This document shows positions 34,345 through 43,160 of a stretch of DNA of 64,000 bases, in pieces (position 1 is the first letter of the stretch; every line of letters begins with the position of its first letter). Source of the stretch: Sporosarcina sp. FSL K6-1508 (GTDB taxonomy: Bacteria; Bacillota; Bacilli; Bacillales_A; Planococcaceae); assembly GCF_038007465.1 (NCBI RefSeq), contig NZ_JBBOXF010000001.1, forward strand, positions 2,181,001-2,245,000, in the 5' to 3' direction. Made by a program: the position numbers and the translations under genes. Under the pieces are notes generated by a model. The model was not told the DNA's origin. It saw only the letters and a program-made list of their open reading frames with translations, and did no database searches.

Positions 34345-35100
34345 ATGTTGTACCGCAGAAAAACATACACAATCGAACCATCGATGTACGAAACATTTAC
34401 GCACTTATTTCACACCTATTTACTTCCGAATCAGCTGACGCATGGTGCGCAGCTGGTTGGACGGTGGGTCAATGAAGAACAGACGGAGATCATGGCAATG
34501 TGGTCATACGATAATAGGGTTCATTACGAGACAGTGGACGCTGGCATTCGGGCATCGGAAATGCATGTTGAAGCACAAAACTATCGGAAATCGTTAACTC
34601 CATTATTCATTTCATCAAACGAAGATTTTTTCACTTCGACTGGAGATTACGGACAATCTAAACAGATTGTTGCTGTTAGTGGCTGCATTGTAAATGAGGA
34701 AGGACACGTATTGCTTGTACGGAACAATCATCGGAATGATACATATGAAATGCCAGGCGGACGGGTTGAGCCAGGTGAAATGTTGAAAGAAGCGGTTAAA
34801 CGAGTGGTGCGGGAAGAAACCGGTATCCACTCTGAAATAGGTGATAGGGTCGGAGTTTATCAAAATATCACGTCAGGCATCATCTGCATGGTTTTCCGTG
34901 GAAGAGCAATAGCTGGTAAATCTGTTGCGCAACCTCCCAAAACGATTGACGTACAATTTGTCGACTTTAATAAAGAACAGGTAGGAGATTGGATTAAACG
35001 TCCGCAATTTATGTCTAGAGTGAATAATGCTCGAATTAGCGATTCGATTGCTTATGAAAGTTATGAAATGAGGCCTTACCGATTGGTTGAACATTCATGA
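34345..35100 (+). CDS. NIPSNAP-like / NUDIX hydrolase fusion
   Basis: A 251-residue protein. Residues 1-95 resemble a NIPSNAP or dimeric ferredoxin-like domain (MLYRRKTYTIEPSMYETFTHLF, LVGRWVNE). Residues about 105-240 are a NUDIX domain with box GGRVEPGEMLKEAVKRVV then REETGIH, keeping the metal-binding glutamates. The stop overlaps the next gene's start (ATGA), so both are co-translated. Substrate unknown. Confidence 0.82.
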   Translation: MLYRRKTYTIEPSMYETFTHLFHTYLLPNQLTHGAQLVGRWVNEEQTEIMAMWSYDNRVHYETVDAGIRASEMHVEAQNYRKSLTPLFISSNEDFFTSTGDYGQSKQIVAVSGCIVNEEGHVLLVRNNHRNDTYEMPGGRVEPGEMLKEAVKRVVREETGIHSEIGDRVGVYQNITSGIICMVFRGRAIAGKSVAQPPKTIDVQFVDFNKEQVGDWIKRPQFMSRVNNARISDSIAYESYEMRPYRLVEHS

Positions 35101-35894
35101 ATAACCTTTCTTGGGTTGGAAGTGAAAAGGACTTTGTCGATGAACGGGATGTTCGGTGGATTAATCGTATCGTCGTTGGTCGTTTTGGAGGTAATTCTTC
35201 AGCGGGACAAACAAAGAACGAAGATGGATGCATCGTTTGGCAAAATGAGGATTGGGAATTCGCGGCTATTTTGGATGCACATAAAAGTGCCGAAAGTGCG
35301 GAACTTGTCATTCAAACAATCGAGCAGCATAAAGAAAAATTGGTGGAGATTTTAGAAATGAAAGGTCCTCCAGAATTTAAACGTTTGGAAGGGAAGTTAC
35401 TTGGGATTTTTCAATCTGAACAATTTTTGAATAAATGCAGATGTGTCACGGGAGAAACGGCTTGTCTTATCGTCGTTAGGAAAGATAATTACGTATGGTG
35501 GTTTTCGGTTGGAGATTGCTTAGTATATGTATTGCATCCGGAATTAATTGCTCTTAACCAATTCCAACTCAACCAAAGGCAATTCTTCGAGTGGATTGGC
35601 CAAGTGAATACGTTTGAGCAAGAAGTACCATGCTACACGTCAGGGACAAGGGAATTAAGAAAAGGGAACAACCTCATTTTCCTTACGACTGATGGTTTGG
35701 TTGAAAGCCCAGGGGAACCTTTTTTGGATCCGACAAATCTTGTTGTTGCACTGAATGAAAAAGAACTTGATGTAAGTATTTCGCAGTTGTTGATGGAAAT
35801 CGAAAGACAGAATGTACGAGACAGTACAACAATTATTGCATGGAATGTGGAAGTAGCAAAGCAAGGCAGCATCCCGAGCGATTATAGGGAATGA
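35097..35894 (+). CDS. PP2C-like protein phosphatase
   Basis: A 265-residue protein with features of the PP2C fold: FGGNSSAGQTKNEDGCIVW (Lys-Asn-Glu-Asp in place of the usual NEDA), AAILDAHKSAESAELV, WWFSVGDCLVYVL and LIFLTTDGLVE. The GDS motif reads GDC and DGhGG reads DAHKS, so it is divergent; metal binding is possible through the aspartates. It starts in the ATGA overlap with the NUDIX gene, pairing a nucleotide-type hydrolase with a phosphatase. Confidence 0.75.
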   Translation: MNNLSWVGSEKDFVDERDVRWINRIVVGRFGGNSSAGQTKNEDGCIVWQNEDWEFAAILDAHKSAESAELVIQTIEQHKEKLVEILEMKGPPEFKRLEGKLLGIFQSEQFLNKCRCVTGETACLIVVRKDNYVWWFSVGDCLVYVLHPELIALNQFQLNQRQFFEWIGQVNTFEQEVPCYTSGTRELRKGNNLIFLTTDGLVESPGEPFLDPTNLVVALNEKELDVSISQLLMEIERQNVRDSTTIIAWNVEVAKQGSIPSDYRE

Positions 35895-36126
35895 GGAACA
35901 AAGTACACGGGTAATCAGTTTAAAGAATTAGGAAAACTAACAGGATTTTACTGTAGTCAAACAACTGGACAAGATATCATCAAACGATAATTGCAGAAAA
36001 GAAAATGATGAATGGCATGTAGATCACTTCCAAAATACACTACCACAATTTTACCGAGGACCTGATTTGGTCGGGCAAATGACGGAGGAATTGAAGAAAG
36101 CATCTAATTTAGGTTGAATATAAATA
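35895..36126 (+). other. Degenerate coding remnant
   Basis: Two in-frame stretches without starts: TGNQFKELGKLTGFYC into SQTTGQDIIKR ending at a stop near 35988, and DEWHVDHFQNTLPQFYRG into PDLVGQMTEELKKASN ending near 36117. They look like fragments of one or two decayed genes. I do not recognise the families. Confidence 0.35.
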
Positions 36127-36161
36127 ATACCTCTCGCTAGTATCATACTAGCGAGAGGTAT
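36127..36161 (-). terminator. Terminator of the YfhD gene
   Basis: A perfect 16-base inverted repeat, ATACCTCTCGCTAGTA and its complement, with a 3-base loop. On the minus strand it is followed by TTATTTAT. Confidence 0.8.
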
Positions 36162-36194
36162 CAACGCTTTAATTAGCGCTGTTGCCAAGGTTAC

Positions 36195-36374
36195 TCATTT
36201 TCTTTTCTTTGCATTTGGATTCATTCGTTCACGTTTTGGTTTTAGGGAACTCAATTCAGCAAACTCGCGGGCCATTTCTGCTTCCATGTCACCAGGTTTT
36301 ATTTTTTGGTTTTTTGGTGTCTGCGGCAACGAACGCGCATTATTCCCACCAGTTTTGTCGTCATCTCTTCCCAT
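36195..36374 (-). CDS. YfhD family protein
   Basis: A 59-residue basic, hydrophilic protein with the family motif SLPQTPKN and a Lys/Arg-rich C-terminus (PKRERMNPNAKKRK). YfhD-type proteins are found in spore formers; the role is unknown. ATG at 36374 follows AAAGGAGC; a longer frame from 36392 lacks a site. It is divergent from the S-box/metA unit. Confidence 0.85.
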   Translation of the reverse strand: MGRDDDKTGGNNARSLPQTPKNQKIKPGDMEAEMAREFAELSSLKPKRERMNPNAKKRK

Positions 36375-36467
36375 TGTAACAGCTCCTTTCAATTAGTAAG
36401 TACTTTGTTAATGTGGCTTTACAGAGAGAATTTATCCGATGAAAATTTTTGCAAAAGAAAAAGACCA

Positions 36468-36495
36468 TTTACAATAATGAGTTAAGTAGTATAAT
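36468..36495 (+). promoter_or_regulatory. Sigma-A type promoter of the metA leader
   Basis: TTTACA (36468-36473), 16-base spacer, TATAAT (36490-36495). The transcript would start just ahead of the S-box. Confidence 0.75.
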
Positions 36496-36511
36496 GGAAG
36501 TTAATTAAATA

Positions 36512-36619
36512 TTCTTATCAAGAGAAGCTGAGGGAATTGGCCCTGCGAAGCTTCAGCAACCTCTGACATAGTCAGGAAGGTGCTACCTCCAACAAGATTT
36601 TTTCTTGAGAGATAAGAAC
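36512..36619 (+). promoter_or_regulatory. SAM-I riboswitch (S-box)
   Basis: The leader shows the conserved S-box blocks in order: TTCTTATCAAGAG for P1, GCTGAGGGA, GGCCC, GAAGCTTCAGCAACC, GGAAGGTGCTA and CTTGAGAGATAAGAA closing P1. S-adenosylmethionine binding should favour the terminator that follows and shut off metA. Confidence 0.97.
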
Positions 36620-36634
36620 AGAGAGCCCAAGGTT

Positions 36635-36675
36635 AACCCTCTTTTCTTATCTTACAGAAAAGTGGGTTTTTTATT
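36635..36675 (+). terminator. S-box expression-platform terminator
   Basis: AACCCTCTTTTCT pairs with AGAAAAGTGGGTT, followed by TTTTTATTTT, upstream of metA. Confidence 0.9.
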
Positions 36676-36720
36676 TTGAAATAAAATCATACATAACAAT
36701 TTAAAAAGGGAGAGACAAAA

Positions 36721-37629
36721 ATGCCAATCAACATACCGAAACAATTACCGGCAGGGGAACTGTTAAAGAAAGAAAAAATATTCGTGATGGATGAAGAACG
36801 TGCAACGTCACAAGATATACGTCCAATGACCATTGCAATTTTGAATTTGATGCCAGAAAAAGAAAGAACTGAGCTACAGCTTCTGCGTTTATTGGGAAAT
36901 ACTCCACTGCAAGTGAATGTTACCTTTCTGAACACAGCAACACATGATTCGAAAAATGTTAGTAAAACACATTTGAATGCTTTTTATACAACATTTGAAC
37001 ATGTGAAGCATCGTCGTTTCGACGGATTGATCATTACAGGTGCCCCGATTGAGCATTTGGAATTTGAGGACGTTAATTACTGGAAAGAAATGACGGAGAT
37101 TATGGAATGGTCAAAAGAAAATGTAACTTCTGTTTTACATATTTGCTGGGGTGCCCAAGCAGCGCTATATCATCATTATGGAATTGGAAAATTTGAGTTG
37201 CCGAAAAAGTGCTCAGGTGTATTTACACATCGACTTTCCGACCCGACGAATAATCTTGCACGTGGCTTTAATGATGAATTCAAAGCACCGCACTCACGCT
37301 ATACATCCGTTTCGACAGAAGAAATAGAAAATGATCCTCGTCTACACCTGCTAGCAAAATCAGAAGATGCTGGAGCTTTCATCGTCATCTCTAAAGATAG
37401 TAAACATATTATGATTACAGGGCATTTGGAATACGATGCGGATACACTTGCAGAAGAGTATGCGCGTGATCTGAAAAAAGGAGTATCTGTTGATATCCCA
37501 GAAAATTATTTTCCGAATGATGATTCATCCAAAGAGCCACTGAATACATGGCGTTCTCACACGCATTTGCTCTTTTCTAACTGGCTGAATTATTATGTAT
37601 ACCAAGAAACGCCTTATGAATGGGAATAA
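36721..37629 (+). CDS. metA: Homoserine O-acetyltransferase (MetA family)
   Basis: A 302-residue enzyme that acylates homoserine at the head of methionine synthesis. The catalytic cysteine is Cys142 (HICWGAQAA). Residue 111 is glutamate ([13 protein letters not shown]), the residue linked in this family to acetyl-CoA use; enteric MetA has glycine there and uses succinyl-CoA. So acetyl transfer is predicted. The ATG at 36721 follows GGGAGAG. Expression is set by the SAM riboswitch upstream. Confidence 0.94.
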   Translation: MPINIPKQLPAGELLKKEKIFVMDEERATSQDIRPMTIAILNLMPEKERTELQLLRLLGNTPLQVNVTFLNTATHDSKNVSKTHLNAFYTTFEHVKHRRFDGLIITGAPIEHLEFEDVNYWKEMTEIMEWSKENVTSVLHICWGAQAALYHHYGIGKFELPKKCSGVFTHRLSDPTNNLARGFNDEFKAPHSRYTSVSTEEIENDPRLHLLAKSEDAGAFIVISKDSKHIMITGHLEYDADTLAEEYARDLKKGVSVDIPENYFPNDDSSKEPLNTWRSHTHLLFSNWLNYYVYQETPYEWE

Positions 37630-37690
37630 CTGCTCAATGACCCTTTTGTGGTAGACAGCATAAGCTACTACGACAAGGGGGTTAAGAGAG

Positions 37691-38443
37691 ATGGGGTTGT
37701 TTATTAACAAAAATGGGCACCCGGATGTTTTTAAAACTGATGCAGAGTCTTTGGGGAAGAATCAAGAACATTTTAAAATAGATCCAATAGCAGAATGGAT
37801 GAAAGAACAAAGGGAAGCGAATCACTCAGTCAGTCATCAGTTCAATATCATGGAAATGTTACTAAAGCAGCAAAAAAGCACACAATCCAATCAATTGAAA
37901 TCAATTCGTAATCGTTTAAACGAAATCAAAGAAAGTGATTTTCGGCATGAGCAATTTGAGAAAGATGTCATGAAGTCATTAGCAAAAGTAGAAACAAAAA
38001 ATAGAATGCTGCATCGTACATTGACTCATGAGCAAATTCTAAATCGAGAATTCGTAGCGAAAGTAAACGACGTCAGCCAGTCGAATCAGGAAATAGCAGA
38101 TCGTTTCGAAACGTTGACTTCTTCCTATGAAGAAATTTCAGCTAAAATAAATGAACAATTAGACTATCAAAAGGTATTGTCAAAACAATTATTGGAGCAA
38201 GAGGAACTTCAAAAAGATGTATCCAGCAGGTTGGACAAACAAGAAGGATTATTAGAAAAAGTAATTAGACAACTGGATTATCTCCGCTCGGTTCTATACG
38301 AGCGAACCAACTTTTTATCAGAAAGGATAGAAGGCAGTTTTAGCATGACATCGTCTTATATATCTAAATTACTGACCGGGTCAGATCAAGTTTCCTTTAT
38401 GTTGAATCAAAAGCAGGAAGAAAAAGAGAAGAACGTTGATTGA
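37691..38443 (+). CDS. Coiled-coil protein of unknown function
   Basis: A 250-residue cytoplasmic protein that is mostly coiled coil (about residues 50-205: QLKSIRNRLNEIKESD, EEISAKINEQLDYQKVLSKQ, QEGLLEKVIRQLDYLRSVLYE). It has no membrane segment. No family was recognised. ATG at 37691 follows AAGGGGG. It sits between metA and a PepSY gene and has its own terminator. Confidence 0.8.
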   Translation: MGLFINKNGHPDVFKTDAESLGKNQEHFKIDPIAEWMKEQREANHSVSHQFNIMEMLLKQQKSTQSNQLKSIRNRLNEIKESDFRHEQFEKDVMKSLAKVETKNRMLHRTLTHEQILNREFVAKVNDVSQSNQEIADRFETLTSSYEEISAKINEQLDYQKVLSKQLLEQEELQKDVSSRLDKQEGLLEKVIRQLDYLRSVLYERTNFLSERIEGSFSMTSSYISKLLTGSDQVSFMLNQKQEEKEKNVD

Positions 38444-38476
38444 TGAAAATAATGCTAAATATACGATTTTCAATAA

Positions 38477-38526
38477 GCAGATCCCACGTACTAATCATGT
38501 ACGTGGGATCTGCTTAACTGTTTTTG
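38477..38526 (+). terminator. Terminator after coiled-coil gene
   Basis: GCAGATCCCACGTAC and its perfect complement (38499-38513) with a 7-base loop; TTAACTGTTTTT follows. Confidence 0.75.
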
Positions 38527-38638
38527 AGCTGAAGGGTAAAAGTCTTAGACGTAAGTGATGGCTTACACTTAGGCACATATCCACGCAACTTGAATAGAAT
38601 GTAAAGGATAACATGATAATCGAATTGGAGGAGATAGG

Positions 38639-38896
38639 GTGACGAATCATAATCGATATAACCAAAATCATCATTGGCATGAACATTATCAAAACCCGCA
38701 GTACCGAAGGATCTCAATAGAACAGGCGATGGATATCGCGGTAAGACGTGTACCAGGTCAAGTTGTAAAGGCAGAATTAGATTACGACGATGGAATGTTA
38801 GTGTATGAAATTGACATTAGAACGGCAGATGGCTATAAGTATGAAGTGAAAGTTGATGCAACTACAGGTGCGATTCTTAAAGTGAAACTCGATTAA
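38639..38896 (+). CDS. PepSY domain protein
   Basis: An 85-residue protein with a His/Asn-rich N-terminus followed by one PepSY domain (RISIEQAMDIAVRRVPG, LVYEIDIRTADGYKYEVKVDATTG). PepSY domains often inhibit or modulate peptidases. No signal peptide is visible. GTG at 38639 follows GGAGGAG. Confidence 0.85.
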   Translation: MTNHNRYNQNHHWHEHYQNPQYRRISIEQAMDIAVRRVPGQVVKAELDYDDGMLVYEIDIRTADGYKYEVKVDATTGAILKVKLD

Positions 38897-38909
38897 GTCA
38901 GAAGTCTAT

Positions 38910-38962
38910 GAGAAAATCCACGGGCGGTAATTTATACCGCCCGTGGATTTTCTCTGTTTTAG
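38910..38962. terminator. Bidirectional terminator between PepSY and HPr genes
   Basis: A perfect 20-base inverted repeat (38910-38929 and 38935-38954) around ATTTA, then TGTTTT on the plus side. It serves the convergent genes. Confidence 0.85.
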
Positions 38963-38973
38963 TATGGAAGGCA

Positions 38974-39240
38974 TCAGTTTGCAAGGCCTTCGTTTTTCAT
39001 AATTTCATCGACTTTTGCTAATGCTTCTACTTCATCTTCCCCCTCTGCTGAAATTGTGATAACGGCTCCAGAAGTGATACCTAGGGACATGACACCTAAA
39101 ATCGATTTTAAATTCACTTTTTTACCTGCATGCTCCAAAGTAACTTCTGCTATAAATGAAGTGACTGCACTGACTAAAGCCGATGCTGGACGTGCATGTA
39201 ACCCCGCTGAACTTGTAATTTCGTATTGTTTTTCAACCAT
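38974..39240 (-). CDS. ptsH: Phosphocarrier protein HPr
   Basis: An 88-residue HPr. His15 (GLHARPAS) takes phosphate from enzyme I, and Ser46 (LKSILGVMSLGI) is the HPr-kinase site used for CcpA signalling. Both are intact. It is a single gene divergent from the fructose operon, without ptsI next to it, so it could be the general HPr displaced from ptsHI or a second copy. RBS AGGAGG precedes the ATG. Confidence 0.92.
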   Translation of the reverse strand: MVEKQYEITSSAGLHARPASALVSAVTSFIAEVTLEHAGKKVNLKSILGVMSLGITSGAVITISAEGEDEVEALAKVDEIMKNEGLAN

Positions 39241-39287
39241 TATATAATTCCTCCTATATTCAATGTAATTTGGTGCGTAGTGAAAGT

Positions 39288-39335
39288 TCTTGATTGATTA
39301 TGATTGATTTTGAATGTTATTTCAAGTAATATGAA
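39288..39335 (+). promoter_or_regulatory. Probable operator/promoter region of fruRKA
   Basis: TTGATTGATTATGATTGATTTTGAATG contains a directly repeated TGATTGATT element upstream of fruR, a plausible repressor site; TTGAATGTTATTTCAA forms a short palindrome beside it. No -10 was assigned with confidence. Confidence 0.4.
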
Positions 39336-39364
39336 TTTACAGCTAATTACAAGGCGGTGTTCAT

Positions 39365-40117
39365 ATGTTGACAAATGAACGACATGAATTAATTTTAAAT
39401 TTATTGGCAGAGAAACAGACAGTTAAAATTCAAGAATTGGTTGACGCTACAGCAGCTTCAGAGTCGACAATCAGGAGAGATTTGAACGATCTTGAAGATC
39501 TTAACAAATTGGATAGGGTTCATGGAGGTGCTACCATCAATGAACGTATTACAAAAGAACTTAGTATTTTAGATAAGTCGTCCAGAAACCTTCATGAGAA
39601 AATTAAACTTGCAAGTTTTGCTGCCTCTTTCGTTCAAGAGGGAGATTGTATTTTTCTAGATGCAGGGACTACAACACTGCAGATGATTCCTTATTTGAAA
39701 AACAAAAAGGTGACGGTGGTGACGAATGGATTGACACATGTCGATTCATTAATGGAATCTGAGATCACGACTTATTTGACAGGTGGCTATGTAAAATCCA
39801 GTACGCGTGCCCTCATTGGCCCACAAACGATACAAACGTTAAGTGATTATCAGTTCGACAAATGTTTTCTTGGTGTTAACGGTTTCCATGTGGAATATGG
39901 ATATACGACACCTGATCCGGAAGAAGCGGCTGTAAAGAGACTTGCATCTACACTTGCTCGAAAAACATTTGTTGTGGCCGATCAATCGAAATATAACAAA
40001 GTCAGTTTTTCTACTATTATGTCGCTCGATAAGGCAGCGTTGATTGTGAGTGATTTTCAGAAACAAGCTATCGAATTATTGGAACAAAAGACGACAGTAA
40101 AGGTGGAGACCACATGA
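39365..40117 (+). CDS. fruR: DeoR-family repressor of the fructose operon
   Basis: A 250-residue DeoR regulator. The N-terminal HTH reads RHELILNLLAEKQTVKIQEL and SESTIRRDLNDLE; the C-terminal sugar-phosphate domain begins near residue 75 (FLDAGTTTLQMIPYL). It should sense fructose 1-phosphate or a related ester and repress the operon. Its stop overlaps fruK by ATGA. ATG at 39365 follows AAGGCGGTG. Confidence 0.92.
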   Translation: MLTNERHELILNLLAEKQTVKIQELVDATAASESTIRRDLNDLEDLNKLDRVHGGATINERITKELSILDKSSRNLHEKIKLASFAASFVQEGDCIFLDAGTTTLQMIPYLKNKKVTVVTNGLTHVDSLMESEITTYLTGGYVKSSTRALIGPQTIQTLSDYQFDKCFLGVNGFHVEYGYTTPDPEEAAVKRLASTLARKTFVVADQSKYNKVSFSTIMSLDKAALIVSDFQKQAIELLEQKTTVKVETT

Positions 40118-41046
40118 TTTATACATGCACAATCACGCCCTCACTTGACTATACTACGTATTTACCCGAATTTAGGAGCGGGAAACTGAACCGTTCTGAA
40201 GAAGTGCATTATTATCCCGGAGGCAAAGGAATTAATGTTTCGCGTGTGTTACGTCGATTGGAAGTGGATAACATCGCTTTAGGTTTTGCCGGCGGTTTCA
40301 CTGGTGATTACATTCAACATTATCTACATCAAGAAGGAATTTATACGGATTTCATTCAGACAGAAGAAATTACACGCATCAATGTAAAAATTAAAGCAGG
40401 TGAAGAAACAGAACTGAATGGGCCAGGTCCTGACATAAGCCTAGAACAGCAACAACAATTAGTTTCAAAAGTGCGGGGAATGAAACGAGACGACTGGTTC
40501 GTTCTTGCAGGACGTTTTCCTGAATCGATTCCGCCAAGCTTTTTCCGCCAACTTGCAATGATTTGCAATGACAACGGCATTCGTTTTGTCCTTGATACAT
40601 CGGGTCCTGCGCTAAAAGAGTTGATTGACATGAAACCATTTCTTATAAAACCGAATGAGCAGGAACTCGGTGAATTATTCAATACGAAAATAACGGATAA
40701 GCAGCAAGCCCTCCATTTCGCAAGAAAATTAGTTGCAACAGGGGTTGAACATGTAATCGTCTCGATGGGCGGAGAAGGAGCACTGCTTGTAACAAAAGAT
40801 ATGGCCATTTCTGCGGAAGCACCGAAAGGTCAAGTTGTCAATACAGTGGGTGCCGGTGATTCACTTGTATCTGGGTTCCTTGCATCTTTCACAAAAGATG
40901 GGGATACAGTTAAGGCATTCCGGACAGGTATTGCAAGTGGAAGTGCAACTGCTTTTCAATCGGATCTATGTGAGAAAAAAGATGTACAAGCATTGATGGA
41001 CAAAGTGTTGATTAGCTCATTAGATGGGGAGGATGTGAAATGGTGA
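40114..41046 (+). CDS. fruK: 1-phosphofructokinase
   Basis: A 310-residue PfkB-family kinase that converts fructose 1-phosphate to fructose 1,6-bisphosphate. Signatures are YYPGGKGINVSRVLRRL near the N-terminus and NTVGAGDSLVSGFLA with the catalytic aspartate near the C-terminus. It starts inside the fruR stop (ATGA) and overlaps fruA by 7 bases, so the three are one translational unit. Confidence 0.95.
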   Translation: MIYTCTITPSLDYTTYLPEFRSGKLNRSEEVHYYPGGKGINVSRVLRRLEVDNIALGFAGGFTGDYIQHYLHQEGIYTDFIQTEEITRINVKIKAGEETELNGPGPDISLEQQQQLVSKVRGMKRDDWFVLAGRFPESIPPSFFRQLAMICNDNGIRFVLDTSGPALKELIDMKPFLIKPNEQELGELFNTKITDKQQALHFARKLVATGVEHVIVSMGGEGALLVTKDMAISAEAPKGQVVNTVGAGDSLVSGFLASFTKDGDTVKAFRTGIASGSATAFQSDLCEKKDVQALMDKVLISSLDGEDVKW

Positions 41047-42950
41047 AAATCACACAATTATTGACTGAAGCTACGATTATTTTAGATGTGGAAGCAACTT
41101 CTAAACAGGATGTATTGACGGAACTAATCAATCAGTTCGAGCGTGCTGGCAACTTGAATGACAAAGGGGGATTTACAAAAGATATTTTGGCCCGTGAAGA
41201 ACAAAGTACAACGGGAATCGGTGATGGTATTGCCATTCCACATGCAAAATCAGCTGCGGTGAAGGTGCCAGGGATCGCGTTCGGACGATCTTTGCCAGGT
41301 ATCGACTATGCTTCATTGGACGGTCAGCCGGCTCATTTGTTTTTCATGATTGCGGCTAGCGAGGGGGCAAACAACGACCATCTCGAAGCACTTTCGAGAC
41401 TTGCAACGTTTTTAATGGATGCTAATTTTAGGGAGAAAGTTCTAAAAGCAACTTCAAAATCGGAAATTTTACAAGCGGTAAACGACAAGGAAGCCGAACT
41501 GGACGGACCTGAAGAGGTAGATGAGGCATTCCGTGTATCAGCATCGAAAATACTCGCTGTTACTGCTTGTCCGACAGGGATTGCGCATACGTACATGGCA
41601 GCGCAAAAACTGAACGAGAAAGCGAAAGAGATGGGCATTTCGCTTAAGGTGGAAACGAATGGCTCGTCTGGCGTGAAAAACCGTTTAACAGACGCCGAGA
41701 TTGAGGGAGCCGATGCCATTATCGTTGCAGCGGATACGAAAGTTGAAATGGCCCGTTTTAACGGCAAACCGGTTATCCAGACGAAAGTGGGCAAGGCGAT
41801 TTATGAAACTGAAGAATTATTGACTCGCGCAGTCAGGGCAGATGCGCCGATTTACAAACATGATAAGTCAAAAGATACTGCCGAAACATCAGAAACTAAG
41901 AATGGCTTTTATAAGCATTTAATGAACGGCGTTTCCAATATGCTACCGTTTGTAGTTGGCGGGGGAATTTTGATTGCGCTATCATTCTTCTGGGGGATTA
42001 ACTCAAGCGATCCGAATAGTGCAGACTATAATGCGTTCGCAGCAATGTTGAATACAATCGGCGGTGGAAATGCGTTCTTCCTCATGGTTCCGGTGTTGGC
42101 AGGTTTCATCGCGTCGAGTATTGCGGAACGGCCCGGATTTGCACCAGGTATGGTTGGAGGGTTAATAGCGATTACGGTTACAGGCGTGGACGGTGTTAGT
42201 GGTGGATCCGGCTTCCTTGGCGGTATCATTGCCGGTTTCCTAGCTGGTTATGTAACAGTTCTCGTCAAAAAAGCATTCGCGGTACTACCTGATGCACTTG
42301 AAGGATTGAAGCCGGTGTTGTTCTATCCCGTATTCAGCATAGCAATCACGGGTCTTATCATGATGCTAATCAATCCTCCTTTGACTAAACTATATACGGG
42401 TATGTCCGCATTCTTGGAAGGCCTTGGTGGAACAAACCAAGTGCTTGTCGGAATTTTATTAGGCGCAATGATGGCAATTGATATGGGCGGTCCGATAAAT
42501 AAAGCTGCCTATACGTTTGGTATTGCAATGCTCGATGCACAAAACTTTGAATTTATAGCAACAGTCATGGCAGCTGGAATGGTGCCACCGCTTGGCATGG
42601 CAATTGCAACGACTTTGTTCAAAAAACGTTTTACAAAACAAGAGCGCGAAGCAGGGAAAACGGCTTACGTTCTTGGTGCTTGCTTTATAACGGAAGGAGT
42701 CATCCCATTTGCGGCTGCAGACCCGGCACGCGTCATTCCAGCATCCGTAGTCGGAGCTGCATTGACCGGTGGGCTTACAATGCTATTTGATATTGGTTTA
42801 CGTGCACCACATGGCGGTGTCTTCGTTATGGGACTTGTGGAAGGCGGCGTTGGTAAGGTGTTGCTGTATGCATTAGCAATAATCGCTGGCGCAGTGGTTA
42901 CAGGTTTACTCGCGGGAATATTGAAGAAAAACAAAATGCAAGCGATTTAA
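41040..42950 (+). CDS. fruA: PTS fructose transporter, IIABC fusion
   Basis: A 636-residue fructose permease in the order IIA-IIB-IIC. IIA carries His68 (IAIPHAK), IIB carries Cys177 (TACPTGIAHTYMA), and IIC from about residue 290 has eight or more membrane segments including GFAPGMVGGLI and MAIDMGGPINKAAY. It takes up fructose as fructose 1-phosphate for FruK. ATG at 41040 overlaps fruK. A strong terminator follows. Confidence 0.95.
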   Translation: MVKITQLLTEATIILDVEATSKQDVLTELINQFERAGNLNDKGGFTKDILAREEQSTTGIGDGIAIPHAKSAAVKVPGIAFGRSLPGIDYASLDGQPAHLFFMIAASEGANNDHLEALSRLATFLMDANFREKVLKATSKSEILQAVNDKEAELDGPEEVDEAFRVSASKILAVTACPTGIAHTYMAAQKLNEKAKEMGISLKVETNGSSGVKNRLTDAEIEGADAIIVAADTKVEMARFNGKPVIQTKVGKAIYETEELLTRAVRADAPIYKHDKSKDTAETSETKNGFYKHLMNGVSNMLPFVVGGGILIALSFFWGINSSDPNSADYNAFAAMLNTIGGGNAFFLMVPVLAGFIASSIAERPGFAPGMVGGLIAITVTGVDGVSGGSGFLGGIIAGFLAGYVTVLVKKAFAVLPDALEGLKPVLFYPVFSIAITGLIMMLINPPLTKLYTGMSAFLEGLGGTNQVLVGILLGAMMAIDMGGPINKAAYTFGIAMLDAQNFEFIATVMAAGMVPPLGMAIATTLFKKRFTKQEREAGKTAYVLGACFITEGVIPFAAADPARVIPASVVGAALTGGLTMLFDIGLRAPHGGVFVMGLVEGGVGKVLLYALAIIAGAVVTGLLAGILKKNKMQAI

Positions 42951-42954
42951 AATA

Positions 42955-43009
42955 AAGAGAGCTGTCCAGAATGTCATTCACACATGGCTGTTGGAAGAGC
43001 TCTCTTTTT
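42955..43009 (+). terminator. Terminator of the fruRKA operon
   Basis: AAGAGAGCTGTCCA pairs imperfectly with TTGGAAGAGCTCTCTT, followed by TTTTTC. Confidence 0.8.
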
Positions 43010-43160
43010 CAAAAAAATGGTACGAAAGTATTAGACTTTTATTCTGGAACAGTGCCTAGACTCCAGGAGCCTTACGTTTTACTTTAGTAAACCTCAAGTC
43101 ATCTATATGTATAGGCAGCGCGTAATAGTGGAACACTTCCTGGAAAGCGGAGGTGTGAAC

